Source: Pollutimonas sp963706785 (GTDB lineage Bacteria; Pseudomonadota; Gammaproteobacteria; Burkholderiales; Burkholderiaceae_B). Taken from it: DNA of 64,000 bases. The stretch is taken from NCBI GenBank assembly GCA_963706785.1, contig CAVPNJ010000004.1:434001-498000 (forward strand), in the 5' to 3' direction. The translations under genes and the position numbers were made by a program. The notes beneath the pieces are model-generated. The model saw nothing but the letters and a program-made list of their open reading frames with translations, ran no database searches and was not told the origin of the DNA. The number at the start of each line of letters is the position of its first letter. Position 1 is the first letter of the stretch. This document shows positions 54,577 to 63,726 of the stretch, piece by piece.

Positions 54577-57357
54577 ATGCTATTGTCTATATCTCGAATC
54601 ACAAGCCGTCTGCTTTCGCTCCTTGTCCTGAGCTTCCTGGCGCTTCCTTCCTCGGCATTCGATTTGCCCTCGGGCATTACGCAAGGTCCAGCCGTCGAGG
54701 GGATCACCGAATACCGTCTGCAGAATGGCTTGCGAGTACTGCTAGCCCCCGACGATTCAAAGCCCACGACTACAGTCAATATGACCTACCTGGTCGGCGC
54801 ACGCCATGAAAACTACGGCGAGACAGGAATGGCTCATTTGCTTGAGCACATGTTGTTCCGGGGCACGCCAACAATGAAGAATGCACTCGCCGAATTCTCC
54901 AAGCGAGGCTTACAGGCGAATGGTTCAACCAGCAGTGATCGAACTAACTATTACGCCAGCTTTGCCGCGAATCCCGAAACCTTGACCTGGTATTTGGACT
55001 GGCAGGCCGACGCCATGGTTAATTCCCTGATCGCCCGAGAAGACCTCGATTCCGAAATGACGGTCGTAAGAAATGAAATGGAGCGCGGGGAAAACAGCCC
55101 CTTCCAAATGCTGATGCAACAAATGCAAGCGGCGTCCTTTCAGTGGCACAACTATGGAAAGAGCACCATAGGAGCCCGATCCGACGTTGAGAACGTCGAT
55201 ATTGGCCAGTTGCAGGCTTTCTACAGAGAGTACTATCAACCTGACAATGCCGTGCTGATCGTTTCAGGCGGCTTCGACCCCGCAGCCACCCTGCAGGCTA
55301 TCGCAAAAGCCTTCAACAAGATTCCACGCCCTGAGCGCAAGCTGCCCATTGAATACACCACAGAACCTGTCCAGGACGGCGAACGGCAGGTTATTTTGCG
55401 CCGCCAAGGGGGCAGCCCGTTAATTGCCGCCATGTATCATGCCCCCGCTGCGGCAAGCCCGGATTTTTCGGCGCTGGACATGGGCGTCGGCATATTGGCG
55501 GACACACCTTCCGGACGCCTGTACCACAACCTGGTCGGAAATAATCTTAGCGCCGAGATCTTCGGCTTTACTGCAGGCCTGAGACAGCCCGGGTATGCTT
55601 TTTTTGGCGCCCAGCTCGAACCCGGCATGGACCAGACCAAAGCTATTCAAACTCTAGACGAAACCCTGAGCTCGGTCACTAAAGAGCCCTTCGTTCAGTC
55701 GGATCTGGACCGTATACGTAATAAATGGCTCACAGACTGGTCGCAAACCTACGCCGACCCCGTCAGCCTGGCGAGCGCCTTGTCCGAGTCTGTGGCCGAT
55801 GGCGACTGGCGCCTGTTTTTTTTACAGCGCGACAGAATCAAGAAAATACAATTGGCTGACGTGCAACGGATCACTGCGGCCTACCTGACCCCAAGCAACC
55901 GCACTAACGGTTTGTATATTCCCACCGAGCGGCCGATACGTGCGCCCCAAGCAGAGCACATTGCCAATGTAGAAGACCTTTTGAAAGACTATAAAGGCGA
56001 AGAAACTGGCGAAATTGCCGCCGCCTTCGATCCAAGTCCGGCCAACATCAATGCCCTTACCGAGCGCACCCCTCTTGACCTGCCCAATGGAAAAGTCAAG
56101 CTTGCATTGCTTCCCAAGCCCACTCGCGGCAACCGCGTCGAAGCAAATCTTCTGGTCCAGTTCGGCACCGCCGAGACCCTGAAGGGAAAAAGAGCCATTT
56201 CAAGTGCGGTAGCGTCACTACTGGATCATGGCACGGCCACCATGTCGCGCCAGGAAATCCAGGATAAATTCAATGCGCTTGAAGCAAGCGTAGGTTTTGG
56301 TGGCGGTGCCGGCGTCGTTCTGGTCGATATGTCGACCACCAAGAAGAATTTGCCGGCCCTGACGGAACTTGTCTTGCAGATTTTACGCGAAGCGAATTTC
56401 CCGGCGCGGGAACTTACCGAATACCAGCGTCAGGCAAATACATCGATTAAAAATGCGATGGCCGACCCTAGTGCACTGGCATCACGTGCGTTGGCACGCT
56501 ACGACAATCCGTGGCCACGAGAAGATATCCGCTACACGCCTACTTTCGAGGAGGCACAAAGCGATATCGCCGCCCTTACACCGAAAGACCTGACGGACTT
56601 TCACGCGCAGTTTTATGGTGCGGGCACGATCGAATTCGCCGCAGTCGGAGATTTCGAACCTGCGTCCATCAAGACAGCCTTGACCCAAGGTTTGCAGGGA
56701 TGGCGCCAGGCTCCCCCCTATAAGCGTGTTAGCGATCCCTATCGTTCGGTCGTCCCGAAAGAATTCAACATCGATACTCCCGATAAGGCAAACGGCTTCT
56801 ACCTGAGCAAGCTTCCCCTAGAACTGCAAGACACCGACCCCAATTACCCTGCTCTGTACCTTGCCAACTACATGCTGGGGGGCTCTGAAACATCTCGCCT
56901 GTGGACGCGCGTACGAGTCAAAGACGGACTTTCATACGACGTGCGCAGCAGCTTACACGCCTCTCCTTATGAACCATCGGGCGGCTGGACCATTTATGCA
57001 ATTCACGCCCCCGAGAATAGCAAGCAACTCGAAAGAGCCGTTGACGAAGAGTTGCAGCGTGCGCTAAAGGACGGCTTCACTCAGGAAGAAGTTCAGGAAG
57101 GTGTCAATGCCTTGTTAAATTACCGTAAGCTGGCCCGCACTCGAGATAGCGTCCTGGTATCGGCATGGATCAACTACATGCAGCAAGACCGGACCTTTGA
57201 CTGGTCGGAAAAAATAGATAAGGCACTGGCGGCATTAACTCCGGATAGTGTCAATGCCGCGCTACGCCAGTCGATGAAACCTGAAAAATTCAGCACAGCT
57301 ATCGCTGCAGACGAAAGCAAACAAGGACCAAAAAGCGAAACGGCCCCGAGGCCTTAA
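54577..57357 (+). CDS. M16-family zinc metalloprotease (double-domain, periplasmic)
   Basis: About 926 residues. The signal peptide (LLSLLVLSFLALPSSAFD) directs it to the periplasm. The first M16 domain has the inverted zinc site HLLEH (His87, Glu90, His91) and a downstream Glu in the NEMERGENSPF region. The second half contains a non-catalytic or degenerate repeat (KLALLPKPTRGNRVEANLLV, TPKDLTDFHAQFYG, SRLWTRVRVKDGLSYDV). This long form is like the PqqL-type proteases that degrade small peptides or imported substrates. The ATG at 54577 is chosen because it begins the signal peptide; an alternative start at 54541 adds 12 residues. A strong terminator follows. Confidence 0.85.
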   Translation: MLLSISRITSRLLSLLVLSFLALPSSAFDLPSGITQGPAVEGITEYRLQNGLRVLLAPDDSKPTTTVNMTYLVGARHENYGETGMAHLLEHMLFRGTPTMKNALAEFSKRGLQANGSTSSDRTNYYASFAANPETLTWYLDWQADAMVNSLIAREDLDSEMTVVRNEMERGENSPFQMLMQQMQAASFQWHNYGKSTIGARSDVENVDIGQLQAFYREYYQPDNAVLIVSGGFDPAATLQAIAKAFNKIPRPERKLPIEYTTEPVQDGERQVILRRQGGSPLIAAMYHAPAAASPDFSALDMGVGILADTPSGRLYHNLVGNNLSAEIFGFTAGLRQPGYAFFGAQLEPGMDQTKAIQTLDETLSSVTKEPFVQSDLDRIRNKWLTDWSQTYADPVSLASALSESVADGDWRLFFLQRDRIKKIQLADVQRITAAYLTPSNRTNGLYIPTERPIRAPQAEHIANVEDLLKDYKGEETGEIAAAFDPSPANINALTERTPLDLPNGKVKLALLPKPTRGNRVEANLLVQFGTAETLKGKRAISSAVASLLDHGTATMSRQEIQDKFNALEASVGFGGGAGVVLVDMSTTKKNLPALTELVLQILREANFPARELTEYQRQANTSIKNAMADPSALASRALARYDNPWPREDIRYTPTFEEAQSDIAALTPKDLTDFHAQFYGAGTIEFAAVGDFEPASIKTALTQGLQGWRQAPPYKRVSDPYRSVVPKEFNIDTPDKANGFYLSKLPLELQDTDPNYPALYLANYMLGGSETSRLWTRVRVKDGLSYDVRSSLHASPYEPSGGWTIYAIHAPENSKQLERAVDEELQRALKDGFTQEEVQEGVNALLNYRKLARTRDSVLVSAWINYMQQDRTFDWSEKIDKALAALTPDSVNAALRQSMKPEKFSTAIAADESKQGPKSETAPRP

Positions 57358-57404
57358 TGCAACAAGCCGGCTGTCAGAAGCAGATGGCCGGTGCTTATAT
57401 AACA

Positions 57405-57448
57405 ATGCAGGGTCATGTCGCAATTGCGACACGACCCTGCATTTTTTT
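57405..57448 (+). terminator. Strong intrinsic terminator of the M16 protease gene
   Basis: ATGCAGGGTC (57405-57414) pairs with GACCCTGCAT (57433-57442); the inner GTCGCAATTGCGAC extends the stem, and TTTTTT follows. Confidence 0.9.
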
Positions 57449-57510
57449 ACTGCATCTTCAGAATAAACAGCTAAATTCGGCTTAAGGAGGAGATCCTTCA
57501 GGAACTAAAG

Positions 57511-58629
57511 CTATGAGAAGAAATTTTTCACGCGGTCAGTCCAGGACTCACTTTTCGGCGAATGTTTTTCTCCGCCCTGTGTAAGCGATGTTTCGAACTG
57601 GCGCAGAATCTTCTTTTGCTCTTCGCTAAGACGCACGGGCGTCTCGACCGAAATATGGCAATAGAGATCGCCTGGATAGCTGGCTCGCAGACCCCGGATA
57701 CCCTTGCCGCGCAAACGGAACGTTTTACCAGTTTGTGTTCCCTCGGGTATTGTAATTTCGCCCCGGCCGGACAACGTCGGAACCTCGAGTTCGCCACCCA
57801 ACGCGGCCGTGGTGAATGGAATGGTGAGCTCACAATGCAGGTCTTCGCCATCGCGCTGGAAAATGCCATGGGGTTTCAGATGAATCTCGACGTAGAGATC
57901 GCCCGGGGGGCCACCATTTACGCCCGGTTCGCCATTGCCCGATGAACGGATCCGCATTCCGTCATCAATACCGGCTGGGATCTTGACCTGCAAGGTCTTA
58001 TTCTTGCGCGTACGGCCGACACCGTCGCAGGCCGTACACGGATCGGTAATTTCTTTACCGGCGCCGTGACAAGTTGGGCAGGTTTGCTGCACGCTAAAGA
58101 AACCTTGCTGCATGCGCACCGCACCACTACCGTCGCAAGTGTGGCAGGTTTTAGCATGCGTCCCCGGTTTGGCGCCAGTTCCGTGACAAACCTCGCAGCT
58201 TTCCCAGCTAGGCACGCGGATCTCGGTATCGAAGCCGTTAGCGGCTTGCTCCAGGCTGATATCAAGCGTGTATTTAAGATCGGCACCCCGATACACTTGA
58301 GGGCCGCCACGACGCCCGCCCCCACCGAAGATCTCGCCAAAAATATCGCCGAAGGCATCGGCGAACCCAGCGCCGCCCATACCCGCACCGCCGCCCGCAT
58401 TAGGATCGACTCCGGCGTGACCGTAGCGATCGTATGCACCCCGTTTTTGTTCGTCGGATAACATCTCGTAGGCCTCTTTGGCTTCCTTGAATTTTTCCTC
58501 GGATTCTTTGCTATCCGGATTGCGGTCCGGATGGTACTTCATTGCCAGTTTACGGTAAGCCTTCTTCAGCTCATCGTCGGAAGCATTTTTTGCTACACCC
58601 AGCACTTCGTAATAGTCGCGTTTTGCCAT
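57511..58629 (-). CDS. dnaJ: Chaperone DnaJ (Hsp40)
   Basis: A 372-residue co-chaperone that stimulates DnaK. The J domain has DYYEVLGVAKNASDDELKKAYR and the HPD motif (KYHPDRNPD). A glycine-rich region follows, then four CxxCxGxG zinc repeats (CEVCHGTGAKPG, CHTCDGSG, CPTCHGAGK and CTACDGVGR) and the substrate-binding C-terminal domains. It is last in the grpE-dnaK-dnaJ group. Confidence 0.96.
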   Translation of the reverse strand: MAKRDYYEVLGVAKNASDDELKKAYRKLAMKYHPDRNPDSKESEEKFKEAKEAYEMLSDEQKRGAYDRYGHAGVDPNAGGGAGMGGAGFADAFGDIFGEIFGGGGRRGGPQVYRGADLKYTLDISLEQAANGFDTEIRVPSWESCEVCHGTGAKPGTHAKTCHTCDGSGAVRMQQGFFSVQQTCPTCHGAGKEITDPCTACDGVGRTRKNKTLQVKIPAGIDDGMRIRSSGNGEPGVNGGPPGDLYVEIHLKPHGIFQRDGEDLHCELTIPFTTAALGGELEVPTLSGRGEITIPEGTQTGKTFRLRGKGIRGLRASYPGDLYCHISVETPVRLSEEQKKILRQFETSLTQGGEKHSPKSESWTDRVKNFFS

Positions 58630-58682
58630 TTGGATTACTTGCGTCTGAGACGTCTATTCTTTGTGTATCTATGAGCGAAAAT

Positions 58683-58715
58683 GCCCGATTTCCGGCAATA
58701 CGCCAGAAACCGGGC
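58683..58715 (-). repeat. Long hairpin between dnaK and dnaJ
   Basis: GCCCGATTTCCGGC (58683-58696) pairs imperfectly (two mismatches) with GCCAGAAACCGGGC (58702-58715) around AATAC. On the minus strand it is followed by ATTTTCGC, so it may partly terminate dnaK transcripts or shape dnaJ expression. Confidence 0.45.
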
Positions 58716-58736
58716 TCAAAGCATTACAACCAACAA

Positions 58737-60659
58737 TTACTGGTCGCGCTTGACCTCTTTAAAGTCGGCATCGACCACATTGTCGTCGGCAGGCTCGGCA
58801 GCTTCAGCGGCACCTTGCGAGGCCGCAGCCTGAGCCTGCATGTCGGCATACATCTTTTCGCCGAGCTTTTGCGAAGCCTTGGAAAGCGCTTCGACCTTGG
58901 CATCGATAGAGGCCTTGTCAGCGTCTTTCAAAGAATCTTCGAGGTCTTTGATTGCGGCTTCGATGGATTCTTTTTCGGATGCTTCGAGCTTATCGCCATA
59001 CTCTTCCAGCGATTTGCGAGTGGAATGCACAAGCGCATCGGCCTGATTGCGGGCCAGGGCGAGTTCGGCGACACGGTGATCGTCTTCAGCATTAGCTTCA
59101 GCGTCTTTCACCATGCGATCGATCTCCTGCTCGGTGAGTCCCGAGTTTGCCTTGATCGTAATCTTGTTTTCCTTTCCGGTACCTTTGTCTTTGGCCGAGA
59201 CATGCAAGATACCGTTCGCGTCGATATCAAAGGTGACCTCGATTTGCGGCGTACCGCGGGTCGCTGGCGGAATTCCTTCGAGGTTAAATTCACCCAAGGC
59301 CTTATTACCGGCCGCGATTTCGCGTTCACCCTGAAACACCTTGATGGTAACGGCCGGTTGATTATCGTCGGCCGTGGAGAATACTTGCGAGAACCGGGTA
59401 GGTATCGTCGTGTTCTTCTGAATCATCTTGGTCATTACGCCGCCCAGGGTTTCAATACCCAGCGACAAAGGCGTGACATCGAGCAATAGCACGTCTTTGC
59501 GATCGCCAGAGAGCACCGAACCCTGGATAGCAGCACCTGCGGCGACAGCCTCATCAGGATTAACGTCTTTACGCGGCTCTTTTCCGAAAAACTCTTTAAC
59601 CTTCTCCTGGACCTTAGGCATGCGTGTCATGCCGCCGACCAGAATTACGTCGTCGATATCGGAAACTTTGACGCCCGCATCTTTGATAGCCGTACGGCAT
59701 GGTGCGATCGTGCGTTCGATTAGCTCTTCGACCAAGGCCTCAAGTTTGGCACGTGTGATCTTCAGGCTAAGGTGCTTCGGCCCGGTGGCATCCGCCGTGA
59801 TGTACGGAAGGTTGATTTCGGTTTGTTGCGCGGACGACAGTTCGATCTTGGCTTTTTCGGCTGCTTCTTTCAAGCGCTGCAAAGCCAGCATGTCTTTGGA
59901 GAGATCAACGCTGCTGTCCTTGCGAAACTCGCTGATGATGTATTCGATGATGCGTTGATCGAAGTCTTCACCACCAAGAAAGGTGTCGCCGTTGGTGGAC
60001 AGCACTTCAAATTGCTTTTCACCGTCGACGTCGGCGATATCGATAATCGAGATATCAAACGTACCGCCACCCAAGTCATAAACCGCAATCTTACGATCAC
60101 CCTTTTCAGTTTTGTCCATGCCAAAGGCAAGGGCTGCTGCGGTAGGCTCGTTGATGATACGCTTGACTTCCAGGCCAGCAATACGGCCAGCATCTTTAGT
60201 TGCCTGACGCTGACTGTCGTTGAAGTAGGCGGGAACCGTGATGACGGCCTCGGTGACTTCTTCACCCAGGTAATCTTCCGCCGTTTTCTTCATTTTGCGC
60301 AGCACATCGGCTGACACTTGAGGAGGCGCGAGCTTCTTGCCTTGCGCTTCAACCCATGCGTCGCCGTTGTCGGCCTTAGTGATGTTGTACGGCATTAGAT
60401 CAATGTCTTTCTGCACGGCTTTTTCGTCGAATTTGCGACCGATAAGGCGCTTGACAGCATAAAGCGTGTTCTTTGGATTGGTCACTGCCTGGCGCTTGGC
60501 AGGAGCGCCCACCAAAATTTCGCCGTCTTGCAGATAGGCCACAATGGAAGGCGTAGTACGCGTGCCCTCTGCATTCTCGATGATCTTGACGCTGCTGCCG
60601 TCCATGACAGCAACACAGCTGTTGGTGGTGCCTAGGTCAATACCTATAATCTTGCCCAT
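58737..60659 (-). CDS. dnaK: Chaperone DnaK (Hsp70)
   Basis: A 640-residue ATP-dependent chaperone. The start MGKIIGIDLGTTNSCVAVMD (phosphate-1), VPAYFNDSQRQATKDAG, INEPTAAALAFG, VYDLGGGTFDISI and VGGMTRMPKVQ define the ATPase domain; PLSLGIETLGGVMT begins the substrate domain, and the C-terminus ends in a mixed helical lid. A sigma-32 promoter lies 53 bases upstream. Confidence 0.97.
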   Translation of the reverse strand: MGKIIGIDLGTTNSCVAVMDGSSVKIIENAEGTRTTPSIVAYLQDGEILVGAPAKRQAVTNPKNTLYAVKRLIGRKFDEKAVQKDIDLMPYNITKADNGDAWVEAQGKKLAPPQVSADVLRKMKKTAEDYLGEEVTEAVITVPAYFNDSQRQATKDAGRIAGLEVKRIINEPTAAALAFGMDKTEKGDRKIAVYDLGGGTFDISIIDIADVDGEKQFEVLSTNGDTFLGGEDFDQRIIEYIISEFRKDSSVDLSKDMLALQRLKEAAEKAKIELSSAQQTEINLPYITADATGPKHLSLKITRAKLEALVEELIERTIAPCRTAIKDAGVKVSDIDDVILVGGMTRMPKVQEKVKEFFGKEPRKDVNPDEAVAAGAAIQGSVLSGDRKDVLLLDVTPLSLGIETLGGVMTKMIQKNTTIPTRFSQVFSTADDNQPAVTIKVFQGEREIAAGNKALGEFNLEGIPPATRGTPQIEVTFDIDANGILHVSAKDKGTGKENKITIKANSGLTEQEIDRMVKDAEANAEDDHRVAELALARNQADALVHSTRKSLEEYGDKLEASEKESIEAAIKDLEDSLKDADKASIDAKVEALSKASQKLGEKMYADMQAQAAASQGAAEAAEPADDNVVDADFKEVKRDQ

Positions 60660-60711
60660 AATCTCATCCTGCTAAAAATTTTTAAATTCGAAAACTGCCT
60701 TAATGACTAGC

Positions 60712-60739
60712 AAATGGGGATACAAGACGCCATTTCAAG
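60712..60739 (-). promoter_or_regulatory. Sigma-32 heat-shock promoter of dnaK
   Basis: On the minus strand CTTGAAA (60739-60733), 13 bases, then CCCCATTT (60719-60712): an exact match to the RpoH consensus CTTGAAA-N(11-16)-CCCCATNT. Confidence 0.88.
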
Positions 60740-60755
60740 CCTTATCCCGTAATTT

Positions 60756-61346
60756 TTAGTCGTTTTCGGCAGAAGGACCAGAAGACACCATTACCAAAGC
60801 GGGACGCAAAACGCGATCGGCGATGGTGTAGCCCTTTTGCAGTAGCTGGGCCACCGTACCTTCAGGAAGCGTAGATGGCGCTGTTGAAATGGCCTGGTGC
60901 TTATGGGGATCGAAAGCCTCGCCTTCAGCAGGAGCGATTTCTTTCAATAAATTTCGTTCGAATGCTACGTTCAGCTGACGCAGAGTCACTTCAACGCCAT
61001 CTTTCCAGGCCTCGGCACTTTGGTCAGGCTGGGCCAGCGCTGCTTCCAAGCTATCGCGCACCGGAATGAGGCTTTCGGCGAACGATTCAGTGCCGAACTT
61101 ACGGGCCTTGGCAACATCGTCAGCGGCACGGCGACGAATGTTTTCGACCTCCGCCTTGGCGCGCAGGAGTTCGTCGTGATACTGCGCTACCTTTTCTTGC
61201 GCTTCGGACAATAAGGTGGCCCAATCTTCCTGAGCTTGGGCTTCTGTGCCTGGAGCCTCGCCCTGCCCTTCGTTCACCTCGAGTTGTTCGGAGGTATCAG
61301 CCGATAGGTTTTGTTTTGGATCCAGGGGCTCGTTTGATGCCGACAT
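60756..61346 (-). CDS. grpE: Nucleotide exchange factor GrpE
   Basis: About 196 residues. An acidic disordered start leads to a coiled coil (EKVAQYHDELLRAKAEVENIRRRAADDVAKARKF, here given by its ends), then the beta-wing with FDPHKHQAIS and KGYTIADRVLRPALVMVS. The ATG at 61346 has GGAG at the right distance and lies downstream of the sigma-32 promoter; the longer frame to 61454 would run through the promoter and the hemH terminator. Confidence 0.95.
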   Translation of the reverse strand: MSASNEPLDPKQNLSADTSEQLEVNEGQGEAPGTEAQAQEDWATLLSEAQEKVAQYHDELLRAKAEVENIRRRAADDVAKARKFGTESFAESLIPVRDSLEAALAQPDQSAEAWKDGVEVTLRQLNVAFERNLLKEIAPAEGEAFDPHKHQAISTAPSTLPEGTVAQLLQKGYTIADRVLRPALVMVSSGPSAEND

Positions 61347-61382
61347 AAAAAATCTCCACATACTAGGTATATTCAATTTAAT

Positions 61383-61404
61383 AAAAATGGGGGCATACGC
61401 CCCC
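61383..61404 (-). terminator. Terminator of hemH, overlapping the grpE promoter
   Basis: On the minus strand GGGGGC-GTAT-GCCCCC is followed by ATTTTTATT. It lies about 58 bases beyond the hemH stop. Its 3' arm is also the -10 of the grpE heat-shock promoter. Confidence 0.8.
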
Positions 61405-61412
61405 GTTTCAAG
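61387..61412 (-). promoter_or_regulatory. Sigma-32 heat-shock promoter of grpE
   Basis: On the minus strand CTTGAAA (61412-61406), 13 bases, then CCCCATTT (61392-61385). It matches the RpoH consensus exactly and lies about 40 bases before the grpE start. Confidence 0.88.
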
Positions 61413-61461
61413 ACCTGAGATATTAGAACTGGAACTGTTTCTGGATTCGGCCAAATCGAAA

Positions 61462-62526
61462 TCAGGATATCCAGCCGGCGAGCTGTTTCTTGATCAGATC
61501 AGTAAAACCTGCGATCCAGGCGGAGTCGTCGTTCAAACAAGGCAAGTATCTGAACTGCTGACCGCCTTCTGCCAAAAACGCGTCACGACATTGCATCTGG
61601 ATTTCTTCGCGGGTTTCGAGACAATCAGCCAAAAACCCCGGACACATGACATCTACTTGGGTGATGCCCTGCCTGGCCCATTCACGTAATGTCGGTTCAG
61701 TATAAGGTTCCAGCCATTTTTCTGCGCCGAATCGACTTTGAAAGGAAACATGGATGCGACTTGCGTCGGGGCCCAATCGCTCTTTTAGCAACATCGCGGT
61801 TTCCATGCAGTCCCGATGGTATGGGTCGCCTTGTTCGATCGTTCGCCGGGGCAAACCATGAAAGCTTAGCAGCAGGCGTTGAGGTGCGCCATGCTGATCC
61901 CAATACCGCCGTACCTGAGCGGCCAGGGCGCCGATATAGCCGGGATCAGTGTGATAGCGTTTGACAAAGCGAAGCTCGGGCTGGTCGCGCATTTTGCCCA
62001 CGTGGGCCGCCACACAATCAACCGCAGTAGCTGTGGTACTGGCGGCATATTGCGGGTACATCGGAACCACTAGAATGCGCTCGCATCCGGCGCTACGCAA
62101 CTTGTCGATAGCGCTGGCTATAGAAGGATTGCCATAGCGCATTCCGAGTTCAACCAAAGCCGGCACACCGCTGGCGGCCAAGCGCTGTTGGACCCCTTGC
62201 GCCTGAGCCTGGCTCCAGACCAGGAGGGGCGAACCGTTTTCGAGCCAGATCTCTTTGTAGCGGGGCGCCAGCGCCTGCGGGCGCCTAGTCAAAATGAAGC
62301 TTCGTAAAATGATCTGCCATATCCATTGAGGAATCTCTATCACTCGAGGATCGGAAAGAAACTCGCCCAGATAACGGCGTATGGATTTCGCGTCGGGATA
62401 ATCCGGTGTACCAAGGTTGATAAGGAGCACTCCGATAGGTCTATCGGCGCGAGGCGGGGGCCGTTCACTAAGGGCGTGAGGGTCCGCGGGCTCGGGCAAG
62501 TACCGCGAAGCAAAGATTTGGGTCAT
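61462..62526 (-). CDS. hemH: Ferrochelatase
   Basis: A 354-residue enzyme that inserts Fe2+ into protoporphyrin IX, the last step of heme synthesis. VLLINLGTPDYPDAKSIRRYL is the family start; MRYGNPSI, LSFHGLPRRTIEQGDPYH (catalytic His) and CPGFLADCLETREEIQ (catalytic Glu) are diagnostic. It lies between hrcA and grpE on the same strand. Confidence 0.95.
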   Translation of the reverse strand: MTQIFASRYLPEPADPHALSERPPPRADRPIGVLLINLGTPDYPDAKSIRRYLGEFLSDPRVIEIPQWIWQIILRSFILTRRPQALAPRYKEIWLENGSPLLVWSQAQAQGVQQRLAASGVPALVELGMRYGNPSIASAIDKLRSAGCERILVVPMYPQYAASTTATAVDCVAAHVGKMRDQPELRFVKRYHTDPGYIGALAAQVRRYWDQHGAPQRLLLSFHGLPRRTIEQGDPYHRDCMETAMLLKERLGPDASRIHVSFQSRFGAEKWLEPYTEPTLREWARQGITQVDVMCPGFLADCLETREEIQMQCRDAFLAEGGQQFRYLPCLNDDSAWIAGFTDLIKKQLAGWIS

Positions 62527-62598
62527 TTTTTACAGCATCCAGATAGTTCGGTCAAAGGCCTGCCGCGTAACAGCAGGCTGACCGGCGTTAGCCTTTAT

Positions 62599-63609
62599 TC
62601 AGGACTGATTATGGCTAAGGGCGTTTGACAACAGCCTTGCGGTAATGTCGACGATGGGAATGACTCGCTCGTACGACATGCGCGAAGGCCCAATGACGCC
62701 GAGCGTTCCAACTACCCGGCCATCTACGCCGTAAGGCGCAGTAATGACTGAAACGTCGTCTACTGGCATTAGCTGGGAATCGCCGCCTATATAGATCTGT
62801 ACCCCTTGAGCGCGGCTGGAAACATCCAAAAGCTGCAAAAGGTCAGTTTTCTTCTCGAAAAGCGAAAACATGCGGCGCAGGCGATCCATGTCGGATGCGA
62901 TCTCGGAAACATCCAACAATTTGCTTTCGCCCGAGATAACCAGGGAATCATCGGAATCCGCCGTTGCAGTGCCCGCTTCGACGGCGGCCTGCATTAGCCG
63001 GGAGATATCCGCCTGAAGTGAAGACAGTTCGTCAGTGATAGAGAGCCTGACCTGTTCGAACGACATGCCGGCGAAATGCTGGTTGAAAAAATTGCTGGCT
63101 TCCAGGAGCTCTTGATCGAGATAGTCGCGCGATACAAACAGAATTCGGTTCTGCACATCGCCATCAGGAGTGACGATAATCAGCAGGACCCGTTTGTCGG
63201 ATAAGCGAATGAATTCGATTTGACGAAAGACCTGTGCGCGCTTTGGCGCCAGCACTACACCAGCAAACTGCGATAAATTCGACAAAAGTGCGGCGGCTGC
63301 CGTAACCGCCCTGCCCGGTTCGGCAGCGGGGAGCATCTGACGAATATGACTGTAGGGCAGCACCTCGAAACGCTGGACCGCCAGCAAACGATCGACGAAA
63401 AGCCGATAACCCTTGGGCGTTGGAACCCTGCCGGCCGACGTATGCGGACTATGAATAAGCCCGAGGTCTTCGAGATCCGACATGACATTGCGTATGGTTG
63501 CCGGGGAAAGGTCGAACATCTTCGAGAGCGTACGGGACCCTACAGGCTGTCCGTCTGCAATATAGCGTTCTATAAGCGCTTTCAAAAGCGCGTTGGCTCG
63601 GTCATCCAT
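62599..63609 (-). CDS. hrcA: Heat-inducible transcription repressor HrcA
   Basis: A 336-residue repressor of heat-shock genes that binds CIRCE operators. The N-terminal winged helix has DGQPVGSRTLSKMFDLSPATIRNVMSDLEDLGLI (described by its ends) and SPHTSAGRVPTPKGYRLFVD; the GAF-like sensing domain holds FIRLSDKRVLLIIVTPDG, and GTLGVIGPSRMSYERVIPIV ends the protein. No CIRCE (TTAGCACTC-N9-GAGTGCTAA) was seen upstream of hrcA, grpE or dnaK, so its targets probably lie elsewhere (groESL in relatives). Confidence 0.95.
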   Translation of the reverse strand: MDDRANALLKALIERYIADGQPVGSRTLSKMFDLSPATIRNVMSDLEDLGLIHSPHTSAGRVPTPKGYRLFVDRLLAVQRFEVLPYSHIRQMLPAAEPGRAVTAAAALLSNLSQFAGVVLAPKRAQVFRQIEFIRLSDKRVLLIIVTPDGDVQNRILFVSRDYLDQELLEASNFFNQHFAGMSFEQVRLSITDELSSLQADISRLMQAAVEAGTATADSDDSLVISGESKLLDVSEIASDMDRLRRMFSLFEKKTDLLQLLDVSSRAQGVQIYIGGDSQLMPVDDVSVITAPYGVDGRVVGTLGVIGPSRMSYERVIPIVDITARLLSNALSHNQS

Positions 63610-63726
63610 GGCTAAATTCAGGGTAAATTGTAAACAGTGGTTTTTCTACCTACAGTCATAAGGCTGTGGGGACCATATAATCGATTAGTCCTTATTATTT
63701 CATCAAACAACAAGGTATTTACCTTT

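Noticed and set aside
58542..59489. Long plus-strand open frame opposite dnaK and dnaJ
   Set aside because: It is the antisense shadow of highly conserved dnaK/dnaJ codons and has no recognisable protein features.
60660..61461. CIRCE operator for HrcA upstream of grpE or dnaK
   Set aside because: No TTAGCACTC-N9-GAGTGCTAA-like sequence is present; both genes have sigma-32 promoters instead.
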